From Tipula vernalis (taxonomy: Eukaryota > Arthropoda > Insecta > Diptera > Tipulidae): a DNA stretch of 64,000 nucleotides. Numbering within the stretch: position 1 is the first letter of the stretch; every line of letters begins with the position of its first letter. The position numbers were made by a program, and so were the translations under genes. Positions 46,466 to 57,907 of the stretch are shown here, piece by piece. The notes beneath the pieces were generated by a model that saw nothing but the letters and a program-made list of their open reading frames with translations, made no database searches and was not told the DNA's origin. The stretch is from the NCBI GenBank assembly GCA_958295665.1, contig OY282558.1, positions 332,169,106 through 332,233,105 of the forward strand, in the 5' to 3' direction.

Positions 46466-47397
46466 GGTAATTTGATAATTGGACATAATTTATTTGTGAA
46501 CGCTAAAGAATCCAATAGTAAAAGTGTTAAAGATTGTTTGATTTCAAATAGTTCGTTAGAAACCGTTTTTGTGAATACAAATGCAGTTTCAAATAAAGAG
46601 TTTATCACTATAGAAAAGTTGATGATGCAGAAACAGAATGCAGAACACGATCATATAAATCTATCTAATACAAATTTATATATTGAAATCGTTTTAAATA
46701 TTGACCCCATAGAGATGATACCATGCAAATGGAAGTCTTTGTTAAAATTAAAAAATTCTTTATATCAAAGAACATTTCTATATAGATGTAGAAAATATCA
46801 AATTCGTCCATCGATCCATATCGTCATCTCAAAAAATTATTACCTAATGGTGAGTTGTTTAAGAGAGGGTTGTGTTGGAGTAAACAAAACAGTCTTTATA
46901 TTGTCTAAGCTTAGAAATTGGTCTATAATTTAGCCGAGAAAAATTAATTAAAATGCAAAATTATGTGTACTGGAATTCGCAAGTTAACAACGCGTCATCA
47001 AATTTCACATTAAGGTGTCTACTTTTAAGACAGGTAACAGATGAAGCCGATAATTGGGCAAAAATTACAGCGCAAGGTTTAGCATTTCGAGGTTCTAGGA
47101 TCGATTTCAAGGATCGTAGAATTAATCAGTATGTATATTATGTATATACGGTCATGTCAAGGAAATTTGCGAATCACAAGAGACAAACAAGCGTTTGTTC
47201 ATTATATGTCCACATTTATTCAAAATGAATTTTTTGAAATTTGTGGAACTTCTGTTCAAAATACAATTTTTGAAGAGATTCGAAGTTATAAAACAACTAG
47301 TAATTACCCGTCAAAACTGACGGAAGTTTCTGAAAACTCAATATATAGTAGTTCACATATTTATTTGCTTTTTATACCCTTTACTTCCCCTTCCTAA
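46424..47397 (+). CDS. Unrecognised frames after the RT relic
   Basis: A 169-codon frame at 46424-46933 begins in the RT relic and continues 46470-46930 with no RT features (NAKESNSKSVKDCLISNSSL; CKWKSLLKLKNSLYQRTFLY). Two overlapping frames follow to 47397 (RQVTDEADNWAKITAQGLAF; DKQAFVHYMSTFIQNEFFEI). Codon-like composition and length are above the local background, but I recognise no domain. They could be the exons of one decayed gene or a fragment of an unfamiliar element. Confidence 0.25.
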
Positions 47398-47670
47398 AAG
47401 ATCGTAACATATTTCAAAATCCCTCCCTCTCCCAGGTGTAACATAAAAGTATTCACATTTTTAAATTATTTTAATCACGTGAAAGTGAATTTTGCAATTA
47501 AGAAAACGGGCTATCAATGATATGATCTATGTTCACTCCTCCCTATCTTTAACAAATCGTAACAAATCATGAAGCCACCCCCATGAAGCGTTACGTAATA
47601 TGGCCCCATAGCCTGAAAAGTAAAATGTTTTTTTTTTTCCTAAAATAATACGAAATAAGACATATTAATA

Positions 47671-50600
47671 TTAATTCAATAATTCTTTTATCACAACGTT
47701 TCTTGTAAATGTACAGTTATCATTTATTATTGCGCCTTGGTATGAGAAATTGTTGATCAGCACTCTAAGGTTTTCATGATTTCGTACTCGCGTTAAAGCT
47801 ACATAAAGCTGGCCATGAGCAAAAACAGGTTCTGGTAAAAACACCCCAACCGATGGGAAATTGTCGTCGCTTCATTTGAAATCCTAAGCTGCTCTCGCTT
47901 GGTTCCAAGTCGATTCGGGGGATGCAAACTTCCGCTCCCTTATTGCTGCCTGCGATTATTTCCGCCTTGATACAATTCCTGAACAGCTTTTTCACGATCA
48001 ATCGAGTTCCATTCAGAAGTCCCTTCTTTGGATCCAAATTCCTTAGCAACATGATGAACGCACCAACTTTCAATTTCAGTAAATGAGGAGGCATGCCAGA
48101 AGGGGTCTGAGAATTCAAAAATTCGACTGGAAAATCGATTGCATCGTTCGGGTCGTCGAAGATCATTGAGTTAATGCTCAGGAAGGTTGTTGCATCTCCC
48201 GGTAAAAGATCGAGAATGGCATTGTTGAGCTTTGTGACATGAACATTTTTTGGACTGAGAATGATCTTGTTGGCGACATCGGCGATTTCATCAGCAGTTG
48301 TTGTTCGAATTTCAACTCCAAAAGTTGATCGAATGATGTTTTCACGCACTATCATTTCCTCAGGAATTTTGACTAAACCGGGATCGGCTTCTTCCAATGC
48401 AAAACCCATTCGTTGAACTCTCGTTGTCCAAATGCTCGCATGTTGGTGATGAGAGTTCGCTGCTTCACATGCCGCCACAAAAAAGAATTTTTCACGCACA
48501 TTTCGATGATATCAGCATTTTTTCCTCTGGGAACAACATTTGAGGTTTGCCGAAAGTCACCGCCAAGGATGAGAAGCTTGCCACTGAAAGGACGAATATT
48601 ATTCATGATTCCTCGCAGAAGCAGATCAATCACTCGAAGAGAATGCGAAGAAAGCATTGAAGCCTCATCGATAATGACCATTGCCGCTTCTCGTAATTTA
48701 ATGGATTCCTGCGAGGGGATTTTCATGGATGACACCGATGTTTCGTTAGCAGAAAGCGGGATTTTGAAACCACTGTGGGCAGTTCTACCACCAACTAATA
48801 AATTCCTGTCGTGGCGAAAACATCAACAAATTTACTCTGGCCTCTTACATAACTCATCAAAGTGTTGTAAAGGTAAGTTTTTTCCCGAACCGTCAGGACC
48901 GTCGAGGAAGAAAAATCTCGACTCAGCCATCGAATCATCAATTACAGCAGCAATCTCTTCGAAAATGGCACGCTGCATTGGGTTAAGGGTGGCGATCAAG
49001 TTTATGGCCATTTGAGCTTGCTCTTTGACATCGAAAACATGTTCGACGTTTTGAATCGGGCCCGGTTCAGGAAGGCGAAAATCTGTGCATTTCATGCCAT
49101 TCATGCGCAAAATAACCTCAATGTCTTGAAGCAGTTTCTTTTCAGCGGTTATGTGATCGAAATACATGATGTAGTCGGCGATTAAATACTCCTTGAATTG
49201 CTCGAAAAGCGCAAGAGGATTTTTTGGCGAATTGAAGACACAAATCAAAGCAAACGTTAGGCGAATTTGATGCGGCATGCATTAGCTTACACATGACTTG
49301 CTTCACTTAAACATCGTTCCCATTCGCTATCATCCTCTAGAAGGTTCATGGCTCGTGCTGCATCATTGAAGGTGTCAAAAATCACTGAATCGACGGTCTT
49401 AAGATCGGTAAAACTTTGAGCTCCACGAATGTGTTGTAATAGCAGTCTCAAATAAAAGCGCTCGCGATCTTTCGGGCTGACAGCATACATTCGAGTGATA
49501 ATCCTATCTCCTCTCTGCTTGCGAACTTTCCAAATGCAAAAAGTTTTGTCAAATACGTAATGCTCAGGAATTTCGGAATACAAATATTGTCGAGCATTCT
49601 CGTCTTTGTGCTTGTTAAGCTCAAACCATGCAGTCAGATGTATGTATCGGTGTTGAGCTCGATCAGCTGCAGCATCTTCTTGGCCGTCTTGAAAATAAAC
49701 CATTTGTTCGTCAGGAAGATGGATGGCAAGACGATAAACAACATGCGATCGATCGTTCATTGGATTTTCGAGCAGTCGCCAAATTGCTTCAGGAGCACAA
49801 ACATAACGCGCATCGAGAAATTGCTTAATTTCATCATGAGCAATCGGTCCTTGTGCACTTAATTCAACAGAAGCACAATCATACCCTTTGTATATATATT
49901 TGAAAATGTACTTGATTGCTTGAACGGTTTGGCAGGATTCGACGTTAATGTGACAATTGAATTTGCGTGTTAAAAATTTGTTGTATGGAACGGCATGACG
50001 ATTATCAATTTTCCTTTCTCCTATTTGAATCTCAATTCCTTCACGACGACGATAAATGGGAAAACCTTTAACTTCGGTTAACGTTTCCTTGCAAAAGGAT
50101 TTCGGAAATCTTTTTGCACATTCACCTTTTTCCATGCAAGGCGCAAGTGGGTTCTCATTGCCGCAAGGTCCATGTACGTATCATCGAGCGAACAACGATT
50201 TCATGCAATATGGGTTCCAGTTGCTGTTCAGGAATTTCAGCGCACACAAATCGATCAATCTTCTTGGCTGTGTCGATTTTTGAGTCATTTGCCAGAATGA
50301 AGAGCATGTGAGCATGGGGAAGTCCTCTTTTTTGAAACTCGATCGTGTAAACGTATGCAATGACATTTCCAAAAACCTTGTTCTTTACTATGTCATCGAG
50401 TAGTGCTTTTAACTTAATGCTGAACACTCGAGCAACCAAATCTGGTCTGTCACCGGGCTGTTGTACAGGAAAAAGGTTCTCTCGAATCTCTGGCCAATTG
50501 GGATTGCATGTCATAGTAATGAAAAGATCAGGCTTGCCGTACTTTGCCACAATTGCCATAGAGTCGTGATACTTTTCGCGCATGTTGCGAGGGGAACCTT

Positions 50601-51975
50601 GAAATGAAGATGGCAAGATGACAGATCGACCAACTGTAGTTCCATGACGAATTGCCACATTATTCAAAACGTCCATTAGACCTCGATATTGCTCGACTCG
50701 TAAGCGTCCCTGCGGATTGCGCACAAAGTTCAAATTGTTGGCTTCAACTTGCAGATGAGCATCAACAGCCCACTGCTGAAACAATTTTCCGCCATGGAGA
50801 ATTGGATTGAAGCGACCGACTCGAATGGCAATTTGTGCAACTTTCCATTGCAGAAGAGTGATTTTAGTTAGCTTTCTCTCGGGACAATGAGCGGTATTCA
50901 TTTGCATGTTTGGTTACCAGCCAGCTTCTCCAAAAGGATAGAATAGTACGTATGTCATCGGATCCAAATGTAAACTTAAAATGTTGAGGTTGATGAGAGG
51001 TTGTTCATCATTACGTGGGTAAACTCGAAAATCACGTTCAAATGGAGGCTGTCCGTCGGCAGAGCGAAAAATCATTGCCACCTCGTTAACTGTTGGAAGA
51101 TCGTAACGACGTCTATCGTCATTACGATCGCACCGAAATGCCATGTTCACAACGGGAAGCATTCGATTGTCGGCTGCCGCTGCTTGTTCTTCCTCCCGCT
51201 CAACCTCACCAAGATTTCGGTAGGCTTTCGCATAAATATTTTGCTCTCGAATCATTTCATCCAAAGCGCTGACAATAGTTGCGTTCAATCGCGAATTAGC
51301 AGGATGATTCATGCGATCTTGATTCGCCATAGCTGAGTCGATAACATATAGCTGAGCATATTGTCGTTGCTCACCTTCAGCTGGATGCATGTGGCCAGTA
51401 CGATGATAGATCTGACCGTGAACGCGAAAAACATAAGGGCCATGTCCTTGAAACTGATGAATTTGCGCACCCATTGAAGCAAATGCAAGCATAGAGTTGT
51501 ACGATCGAATGTTATCATGAAAGGCTCGAAAATGTGGGTGATGAGGATTACTGAGAAGCTCATGAAGAAGAAACGGAAATTGTCGCATTTGCTGGCAGCT
51601 AGTTTCAAGCAATACAGTTCCTTTGTGGCAACAAAATTTGAAGTTTCCATCCGACGATTTTTCAGCACTAAAATTGAGAGAATGGCAATGTCGACATTCA
51701 ACATTCATCACACCACAATTGTGAGCATTAATTTCATTGTCTCGGAAGGTTTCATGATCAAAAATCGATGAATTCCCAGCGGCTCTCGATCTTCGCATCC
51801 GATTTGCATTTTGAGCTCTGCGAATTATGCCTTCTCCCGGCATTTTATTTAAAAGTCGTTGGCGTTTTTGCTCATTATTGCGTTGACGACCTTCTTGCGA
51901 CTGTCGATTTCTCCACCTTAGTTGTCGTTCACAATTCAAACGCAATTTCCGTCCTTCCGGAGTTTCTCGTTCCAT
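47671..51975 (-). pseudogene. Helitron Rep-helicase, broken by a few small lesions
   Basis: It starts MERETPEGRKLRLN at 51975. Domains: N-terminal Cys/His part (CRHCHSLNFSAEKSSDGNF), Helitron-like N block (QWAVDAHLQVEANNL), Rep with ITMTCNPNWPEI, the HUH motif GLPHAHML and the Tyr block IFKYIYKGYD, then a Pif1-type helicase with Walker A (FLDGPDGSGK), Walker B (VIIDEASML) and GDFRQTSNVV, and the C-terminal block ending VIKELLN at 47671. Lesions: in-frame TAA at 50914; a 4-bp insertion near 50170; a shift near 49285; an A-run indel in Walker A near 48875; a shift near 48800; a shift near 48400-48430; a deletion removing the last helicase motif near 47850. Helitron rolling-circle termini were not found. 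Confidence 0.88.
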
Positions 51976-52559
51976 TCTAGTTAAAAAGTTTAAAATTTTG
52001 AATTCTCATGTAAAGTAAAATTTAAATAATTTAATCTTTTTCGGGAACATTGACATTTCAAAAGTTTTAATATTGCTTACATTTATTAAGGTCTATATAA
52101 CAAATCTATTTACACAACGTCTGTGTAAATTCGTTAAAAATTGAGCGAAAGTTTCGCTCTAATTTTTCACACGTTAGTGCAATAATAAAAACCTATCTTT
52201 AAATTCAATAAAATGACACAATTTTAACACTTTATTCACACGTAAAACATAAGAACTAAACAAAACAATTGAAGAAATAAAATAAATTTCAGTTTCTTAT
52301 TTTTATAAGCACACCCGATACCTATATGAGTATTTGAAACTAATTTTACAATGGTTCCTATGGTCATGATTGCATCGAAAGGGCTCCACGAATTAAAAAA
52401 GGCTCACTTAGCTGAAATTTACAGCGGGCCGTATTATACGCGAAATATTGATACAATGAGGTGTTGGTGCATTTAGTTTGTAGTAGTTTTAGTGTGTGGG
52501 TGTATAATTATACATATAGCGTCTCGCTCCACACTGGGTATATTATTTAATAAAGAGGA

Positions 52560-52965
52560 TATAGTTTTCAATTCGTTATGTTGTAATGAAATGCCGTTAT
52601 AAAATGAAAAAAAAAAAAAAAAAAAATAATGCAAAACGTTCTTGGTGAGGATCGAACCCGAAAGCTTATTGGAAAAAATTGAATACCGAAAAATAATTTT
52701 CGGTACCAGCCTAAATGTACATTACATATTACATTATAATCATTGTCTTACAATATAAAATTTTATGTTTTTCAATTCGTATTGAAAAAATGAAATACCG
52801 TTATAGGCAAAAAAATTATTAAAATTAATAAGTACTTCGATGAGCATCGAACCCGAAACATTTTCTATTCGAAGTTCCTTGTTAAAAAGTCACCACCTAT
52901 ATCACTCGGACTACTCAGTTATAAAATTCAAGAATCTAAATTGAAATATAAGAAAAGCGTTACGG
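52560..52965 (-). repeat. Two tandem tRNA-derived SINE-like repeats
   Basis: On the minus strand both copies contain TTTCGGGTTCGATnCTCA (B box GGTTCGATnC) at about 52843-52860 and 52645-52662, and a shared tail ATAACGGyATTTCATT...ACGAATTGAAAA (near 52800-52760 and 52600-52567). The first copy also has GTAGTCCGAGTGATATAGGT at 52913-52894, an A-box-like tRNA-Ser/Leu head. Only one copy keeps the head. Neither is a plausible functional tRNA. Confidence 0.6.
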
Positions 52966-53159
52966 CCGCACACTGTGAATTATATATTAGTAGATGTTTA
53001 AAGTTGATGAATTCTGTGCGAGCAAGGAGTTTGTGACATTACACACAAATTGGGTAATCGATGGCAAAGTGAGGTAATATAACATTTTTAGGTATATGTT
53101 TTTATTAATTACAAATATTTTTTCAGGTGAAATTCAATGCAAAAAAGCAAAATATGATA

Positions 53160-53660
53160 TTATACATAATCTGCAATTTTACAAAAAATATACATACAAG
53201 GGCACCAAAACATTTTGCAAAAGTTATTTTGCTCGTGCTCTACAATTTCATATTCTATTATTGGCTCTTCAAATATGCCTGTCAAAAAGAAAAATTCATG
53301 TAAACAATCAGGTTCACTATGCAATGGTTTAATATTTACAAGTCTTTGACCAGTAATAAATAATTGTTTGTTTTTCTTTTCAAACCAGTTTACCCTGGTA
53401 AGATCTGAACGAATTGTACAATCGGTAAAAAATGCAGTTTCGAATTTGTTTGTGCCATCTATACGATGAGAAAATTTTATATTTTCTTTTGATGGTAGGT
53501 TTTTGGATTCCGTATGTTTTCCTGTACTTAATTGAATCATCCCACTTAGCCCACTTAACAGAACTACCATCATTTGCTTTATGTACGAGCCTATGAATGT
53601 TGAATGTCACGTTGTTTTCTCCATATAATTTTATGAAATTTTTTGCAAAATAGCTCAGTA
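53160..53660 (-). pseudogene. DNA transposase relic, C-terminal part (DUF4218/CACTA-like)
   Basis: Minus strand: LSYFAKNFIKLYGENNVTFN followed by IHRLVHKAND matches the ..LYGe..vtyNvH.l.Hl.dd block of insect transposase-derived proteins with a DUF4218-like domain. A shift then leads to the frame 53160-53573 (KFETAFFTDCTIRSDL; QLFITGQRLVNIKPL). It starts exactly at the 3' LTR of BEL copy 2; another piece of the same family lies on the far side at 60178-60330. Family assignment is from pattern memory. Confidence 0.4.
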
Positions 53661-53663
53661 CCA

Positions 53664-53994
53664 AAAAAAATGTTAAAGAGCGGACTGTATCTTCGTGTAT
53701 ATATTTGTTTGCCAAGATCGGTGCATAGACTATCTTCGAATTTTGCGTTACCTCAGAAATGAACCAGTTAAAAAATTGTTAAAGTTGAAGCACCATAGGT
53801 AATGTTATCACAAATAAATAATTCAATCAACATATAATTTATTCTTATTTAATTTCTAATACATATATGTATAATTTCTGATTTATATAATTAATATATA
53901 TATATATATATAATTTCTTCTGATATAATTACCCACTCACTACTATATCTTCTGTGTTTGATGTTGTCTTGTCGAAGGTTGAATTGTAAGAGAC
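53664..53994 (-). repeat. 3' LTR of BEL/Pao copy 2
   Basis: 331 bp, read on the minus strand GTCTCTTACAATTCAACC to TTTAACATTTTTTT. The TA run is short (about 53893-53912). Confidence 0.85.
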
Positions 53995-55770
53995 ACGAAC
54001 TATTCCGTCGGTTCCAGAATGTACTTGATCCACACGAGCTAATAACCACTTGGCAGGCGGTAGATTATCATCTTTAATTATGACCACATCGTTTATTTTG
54101 AGCTTTTCTCCTTGTGATTGCCATTTAGTTCGTCTGTGTAGAGATGTTAGGTATTCGTTGTGCCATCTCTGCCAGAGGTGATGTAACTCCTTTTGTAAAT
54201 GCTGCCATCTAACCAGATGTGATGATGGAATGGTTTTGAGATTATGCTCCGGTAATTGCGTGATTGGCCGACCAATCAAAAAATGGCCCGGTGTTAAGGC
54301 ATCGATGTCTTCGGTTGACGAAATACATATTGGTCTGGAATTCAGTATGCCTTCAATCTGTGCAGCTATTGTTGTTAGTTCCTCAAATGTGTAGACTGTG
54401 TTACCCATTACTCTCCTCAAATGATATTTAAGAGATTTAACGGCCGCCTCCCATAGTCCGCCGAATGATGGAGCCGCACTAGGGATAAGATGCCATTTGA
54501 TTAAGTCTACGGCTAAAATTGAAGAAATTTCGTTACAGTTATTTTTTATAAATTGGTATAATTCTATTAGAGTATTCCTTGCTCCAATGAAATTGGAACC
54601 ATTATCGGAGAAAATTTCCGCGCACAGGCCTCTTCTGGATGTAAATCGTCTTAAACTTGCTAGAAATGACTCGGTTGAAAGATCGCTCACGACTTCGATG
54701 TGCACTGCCTTGGTGCACATACAGACGAAGATAGCTAAATAGGCCTTGGAATGTTTTAGACCTCTACCATGTTTTTGTTTTATCATCAATGGGCCAGCAT
54801 AGTCTATACTAACTTTGACAAAAGGCCTATCATAATTAACCCGAGCTGCCGGAAGGTTTCCCATGAGTTGATTGTTTGGTTGACTTCTGTATCTCGTACA
54901 TACAATACATCTACGTATAATGTCCTTGATTAAGTATCGGCATTGTAAAATGTGATAATTTTGCCGTATGATGTTGGTTAATAATGTTGGTCCGGCATGC
55001 ATGTTTTTATGATGTAGTTCCGTTACCAACAGCTTCGTAATATAGCATCTGGGCAAAATTGTTGGATGGCGTGTATTAAATTCAACCGACGAATGTTGGA
55101 TACGACCTCCCACTCTCATAATGCCGTCGTTATCGATAAATGGAGTAAATTGATACAATTTACTCTTCTTCGATACCACCTTAAGGGTTTGGATGTCCCT
55201 TAACTCACTGTTGAAATGCTCTAGTTGAAGAAATTTGAAGATAAAGGTTTTACTGGCGATAATTTCTTCGACAGTTAATATATCCGCAGTTAGCCTTTCA
55301 GTCGCATATCGGAGATTATGGTAATAGCGCTTGATCCATCCGATGATATTTATGAATTTGCGAAATGAAGAACATCGTTGACTGACTAGAGCAAGGATAT
55401 CTGAGGTAGACTCTTTTGTTAATACCAGTACATTAGCACACGATTTTTCTTCCGGGATGTTTGATAATTGCTGTGGTTGATCTGGCCAATGAGATGAGTC
55501 TAACCTTAACCAATCAGGACCATTCCACCATAAATTAAACTTGATCAGTTCTCGCGGCAGCAAACCTCTTGTAGCACAATCGGCTGGGTTGTGTGAGGAT
55601 TGCACATGTTTCCAATGATTTCTAGAAAGACAAGATAAAATGTTTGCTGGTCGGTTAGCGATGAACGTTTTCCATCTCCGTGGGTGAGAATCTAGCCATG
55701 AAAGGACGATTGTTGAATCCGTCCAGGCCGTAATTTCAATTTCGCCACCCAATGTTTCCTTGATCATCAT
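53929..55770 (-). CDS. BEL/Pao pol, C-terminal part: RNase H end and integrase (copy 2)
   Basis: 613 codons from ATG 55770, continuing the upstream pol frame after a one-base shift. It opens in RNase H (EITAWTDSTIVLSWLDS) with DUF5641/Pao features SSHNPADCATRG and FNLWWNGPDWL, then the integrase zinc-binding block (ELHHKNMHAGPTLL; CIVCTR), the catalytic core with VSIDYAGPL, IFSDNGSNFIGARN and GGLWEAAVKSLK, and the C-terminal DUF5641 block (LTSLHRRTKWQSQGEKLKI; DDNLPPAKWLLARV). All catalytic positions I can see are kept. The frame ends VVSG within the 3' LTR. A real protein only if the shift is corrected or bypassed. Confidence 0.88.
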   Translation of the reverse strand: MMIKETLGGEIEITAWTDSTIVLSWLDSHPRRWKTFIANRPANILSCLSRNHWKHVQSSHNPADCATRGLLPRELIKFNLWWNGPDWLRLDSSHWPDQPQQLSNIPEEKSCANVLVLTKESTSDILALVSQRCSSFRKFINIIGWIKRYYHNLRYATERLTADILTVEEIIASKTFIFKFLQLEHFNSELRDIQTLKVVSKKSKLYQFTPFIDNDGIMRVGGRIQHSSVEFNTRHPTILPRCYITKLLVTELHHKNMHAGPTLLTNIIRQNYHILQCRYLIKDIIRRCIVCTRYRSQPNNQLMGNLPAARVNYDRPFVKVSIDYAGPLMIKQKHGRGLKHSKAYLAIFVCMCTKAVHIEVVSDLSTESFLASLRRFTSRRGLCAEIFSDNGSNFIGARNTLIELYQFIKNNCNEISSILAVDLIKWHLIPSAAPSFGGLWEAAVKSLKYHLRRVMGNTVYTFEELTTIAAQIEGILNSRPICISSTEDIDALTPGHFLIGRPITQLPEHNLKTIPSSHLVRWQHLQKELHHLWQRWHNEYLTSLHRRTKWQSQGEKLKINDVVIIKDDNLPPAKWLLARVDQVHSGTDGIVRVSYNSTFDKTTSNTEDIVVSG

Positions 55771-57853
55771 TTTTCAACAGGACAGCAGCACACAATTCCA
55801 ATCGCGGAATTGAAACTTGGTTTATCGGCGCCACTTTCGTTCTGGCGGTCATCAACCTGATATTGACATTTCCCATTTCATCAATCGTTCGGCAGTAGAC
55901 TACAGCGGCATATGCATTCTCCGATGCATCTGCAAATCCATGGAGCTCAAATTTATTGCTTGTTGTCAACAACCATCTTGGAATACTTAAATTTTGAAGA
56001 TCTAGCATTTCATTTTTCACCTTTAACCAATTTTCTGATGTCGTTGATGGAATTGGATCGTCCCAATCCAACTTTAATAGCCACAACTTCTGAAATATTA
56101 TTTTAAAGTTTATGATAATAGGTGCAAGCCATCCCAGTGGATCAAAAATTCGGGCGGAAAACGATAAAATATTTCTCTTAGTGGGTTTTAAATCATCAGC
56201 ACAACAAACGTTAAAACGGAATTCATCCTCTACGGGATGCCATTGAATTCCCAGCAATTTAAGATAGGTAGATTCGTCATTAATGGCTACGGAAACCTTT
56301 TCCCTGTCATCTTCGTTAATATGGTTCAGCAGTTCGGTAGCATTTGACGCCCATTTTCGTAATTTAAACCCATGCGATTGAAGTGTTGTTGATACCTTGT
56401 CTTGCAGACGATGAGCCTCTTCAATTGTATGAGCCCCAGACATTAGGTCATCCACATAAAAATTATTTAAAATTACATGTGCTGCAGCTGGATCAGTTTT
56501 GAGTAATTCATTGCCTATTACTTGGATGGTTTTGGTCGCAAGATACGGTGCAGCTGATGTGCCATAGGTTACCGTTCTTAATCTATAATGTCTTACAGGT
56601 TCACTCGGATCATTTCTCCATAAAATACGCTGATAATCACTATCACTTGGATCGATTAGTATCTGCCGGTACATCTTTTCGATGTCAGCCGAAAATACAA
56701 CCTTGAATGTTCGAAATTTCAGTAGAATGCTAATGAGTGGTTGATATAAGGTAGGGCCAACTAACAACGTGTCATTCAATGATGCTCCATTTGACGATTT
56801 AAATGACGTGTCGAAGACCACTCGTAATTTGGTGGTGGTACTCGATGATTTGAAAACGCCATGGTGAGGTAAATAAAAACTGCGCTCTCGGTTGGTGTTT
56901 ATTTCTTTTACAGGGATTTCTTCCATGTGTTTCAAAGCTTTATATTCATCCATAAAATTGTGGTATGCATCTTTAAATTGTCTATCTCTCTTAAATCTGG
57001 TCTCCATGTTTTCAAGACGTTTCAATGCGCCACTCATGCTTTTTCCAAAGATTGGATTTTCGATTTTGAAGGGCAGTCTAACAACGAATCGACCTTCACT
57101 AGTTGTTGTGTGCTTTTGATAATGTTCTTCACATCTGGTATTATCATCGGTTAACAGCGGTTGAGTTAGAATTTCGTCAATTTCCCAAAATTTCCTCAAA
57201 ATGTCATCTAGGTTGGTCTCGGCATGTAAACTGGTAACAGTTGGCAGCACTGGGTTTGTTTTAACTATTGGTCCAGCAATAATCCACCCGAACAGTGTCT
57301 CTTGTGCCATTGGTGTACCCAGCACTCCACATATTCTTTTGTTGCCTATAATGTGGAAGAAATAATCACTTCCGATTAGCATATCAATAATACCTGGTGT
57401 ATGAAATGTTGGATCAGCCAATCGTAAATTTTCCAAGTGACTCCACATAGTGGTATTGAAGACGCAGGTAGGTAATTTGGATGTCAACTTGGAAATGATG
57501 TAACACTTTAGATTCATTGTAATGGATTTATTAAATCTTGATGATGCGGTCATATTTATATATCCTCGGCACATGCCAGCATTGGTTTGCCCCAAGCCAG
57601 TTACATTAAGTTTTGCATGGTGTCGTGGCAAACATAATCGTTGAGCACAATCTTCTGTGACAAAGGAGCATTGTGATCCAGAATCCATTAGTGCTCGACA
57701 CAAATGCCATTGTCCATAATTGTCTTGTATCTTGATAACAATGGTTGGGAGTAACGATAAGGTACAATGTGATGGTGATTGAACATAAGTCTCCTTGGTA
57801 TCGATTGCCGATGATGCAGATGGATTGCTTCTCTTTACATCAATGCTTGCCAT
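55736..57853 (-). CDS. BEL/Pao pol: protease, RT, RNase H start (copy 2)
   Basis: 705 codons. The frame is open from just after the gag stop (57908), so the ATG at 57853 is probably not the true start. Aspartic protease: CRALMDSGSQCSFVTEDCAQ. Pao peptidase-like region: DMLIGSDYFFHI and LGTPMAQETLFGWIIAGP. RT: LPHHGVFKSSSTTTKLRVVF, VFSADIEKMYRQILI and catalytic FYVDDLMSGAHT. RNase H first block: ELHGFADASENAYAAVVY with its Asp. It ends in an altered frame LKNDDQGNIGWRN: a run of five A near 55768 shifts the frame, and the next ORF overlaps by 35 bases in the correct one. Gag-pol polyprotein, processed in the particle. Confidence 0.88.
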   Translation of the reverse strand: MASIDVKRSNPSASSAIDTKETYVQSPSHCTLSLLPTIVIKIQDNYGQWHLCRALMDSGSQCSFVTEDCAQRLCLPRHHAKLNVTGLGQTNAGMCRGYINMTASSRFNKSITMNLKCYIISKLTSKLPTCVFNTTMWSHLENLRLADPTFHTPGIIDMLIGSDYFFHIIGNKRICGVLGTPMAQETLFGWIIAGPIVKTNPVLPTVTSLHAETNLDDILRKFWEIDEILTQPLLTDDNTRCEEHYQKHTTTSEGRFVVRLPFKIENPIFGKSMSGALKRLENMETRFKRDRQFKDAYHNFMDEYKALKHMEEIPVKEINTNRERSFYLPHHGVFKSSSTTTKLRVVFDTSFKSSNGASLNDTLLVGPTLYQPLISILLKFRTFKVVFSADIEKMYRQILIDPSDSDYQRILWRNDPSEPVRHYRLRTVTYGTSAAPYLATKTIQVIGNELLKTDPAAAHVILNNFYVDDLMSGAHTIEEAHRLQDKVSTTLQSHGFKLRKWASNATELLNHINEDDREKVSVAINDESTYLKLLGIQWHPVEDEFRFNVCCADDLKPTKRNILSFSARIFDPLGWLAPIIINFKIIFQKLWLLKLDWDDPIPSTTSENWLKVKNEMLDLQNLSIPRWLLTTSNKFELHGFADASENAYAAVVYCRTIDEMGNVNIRLMTARTKVAPINQVSIPRLELCAAVLLKNDDQGNIGWRN

Positions 57854-57907
57854 GGTTGATGTTTCCTGCTTGGTTAATGGTAAACCTTGAATAACAGTAG
57901 TTTGATT

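Noticed and set aside
49560..49862. 100-codon plus-strand ORF
   Set aside because: Shadow of the Helitron gene.
52640..52920. tRNA gene(s) on the minus strand
   Set aside because: B box is good, but no acceptor stem or anticodon arm can be formed and the sequence continues into a shared tail; fits a SINE better.
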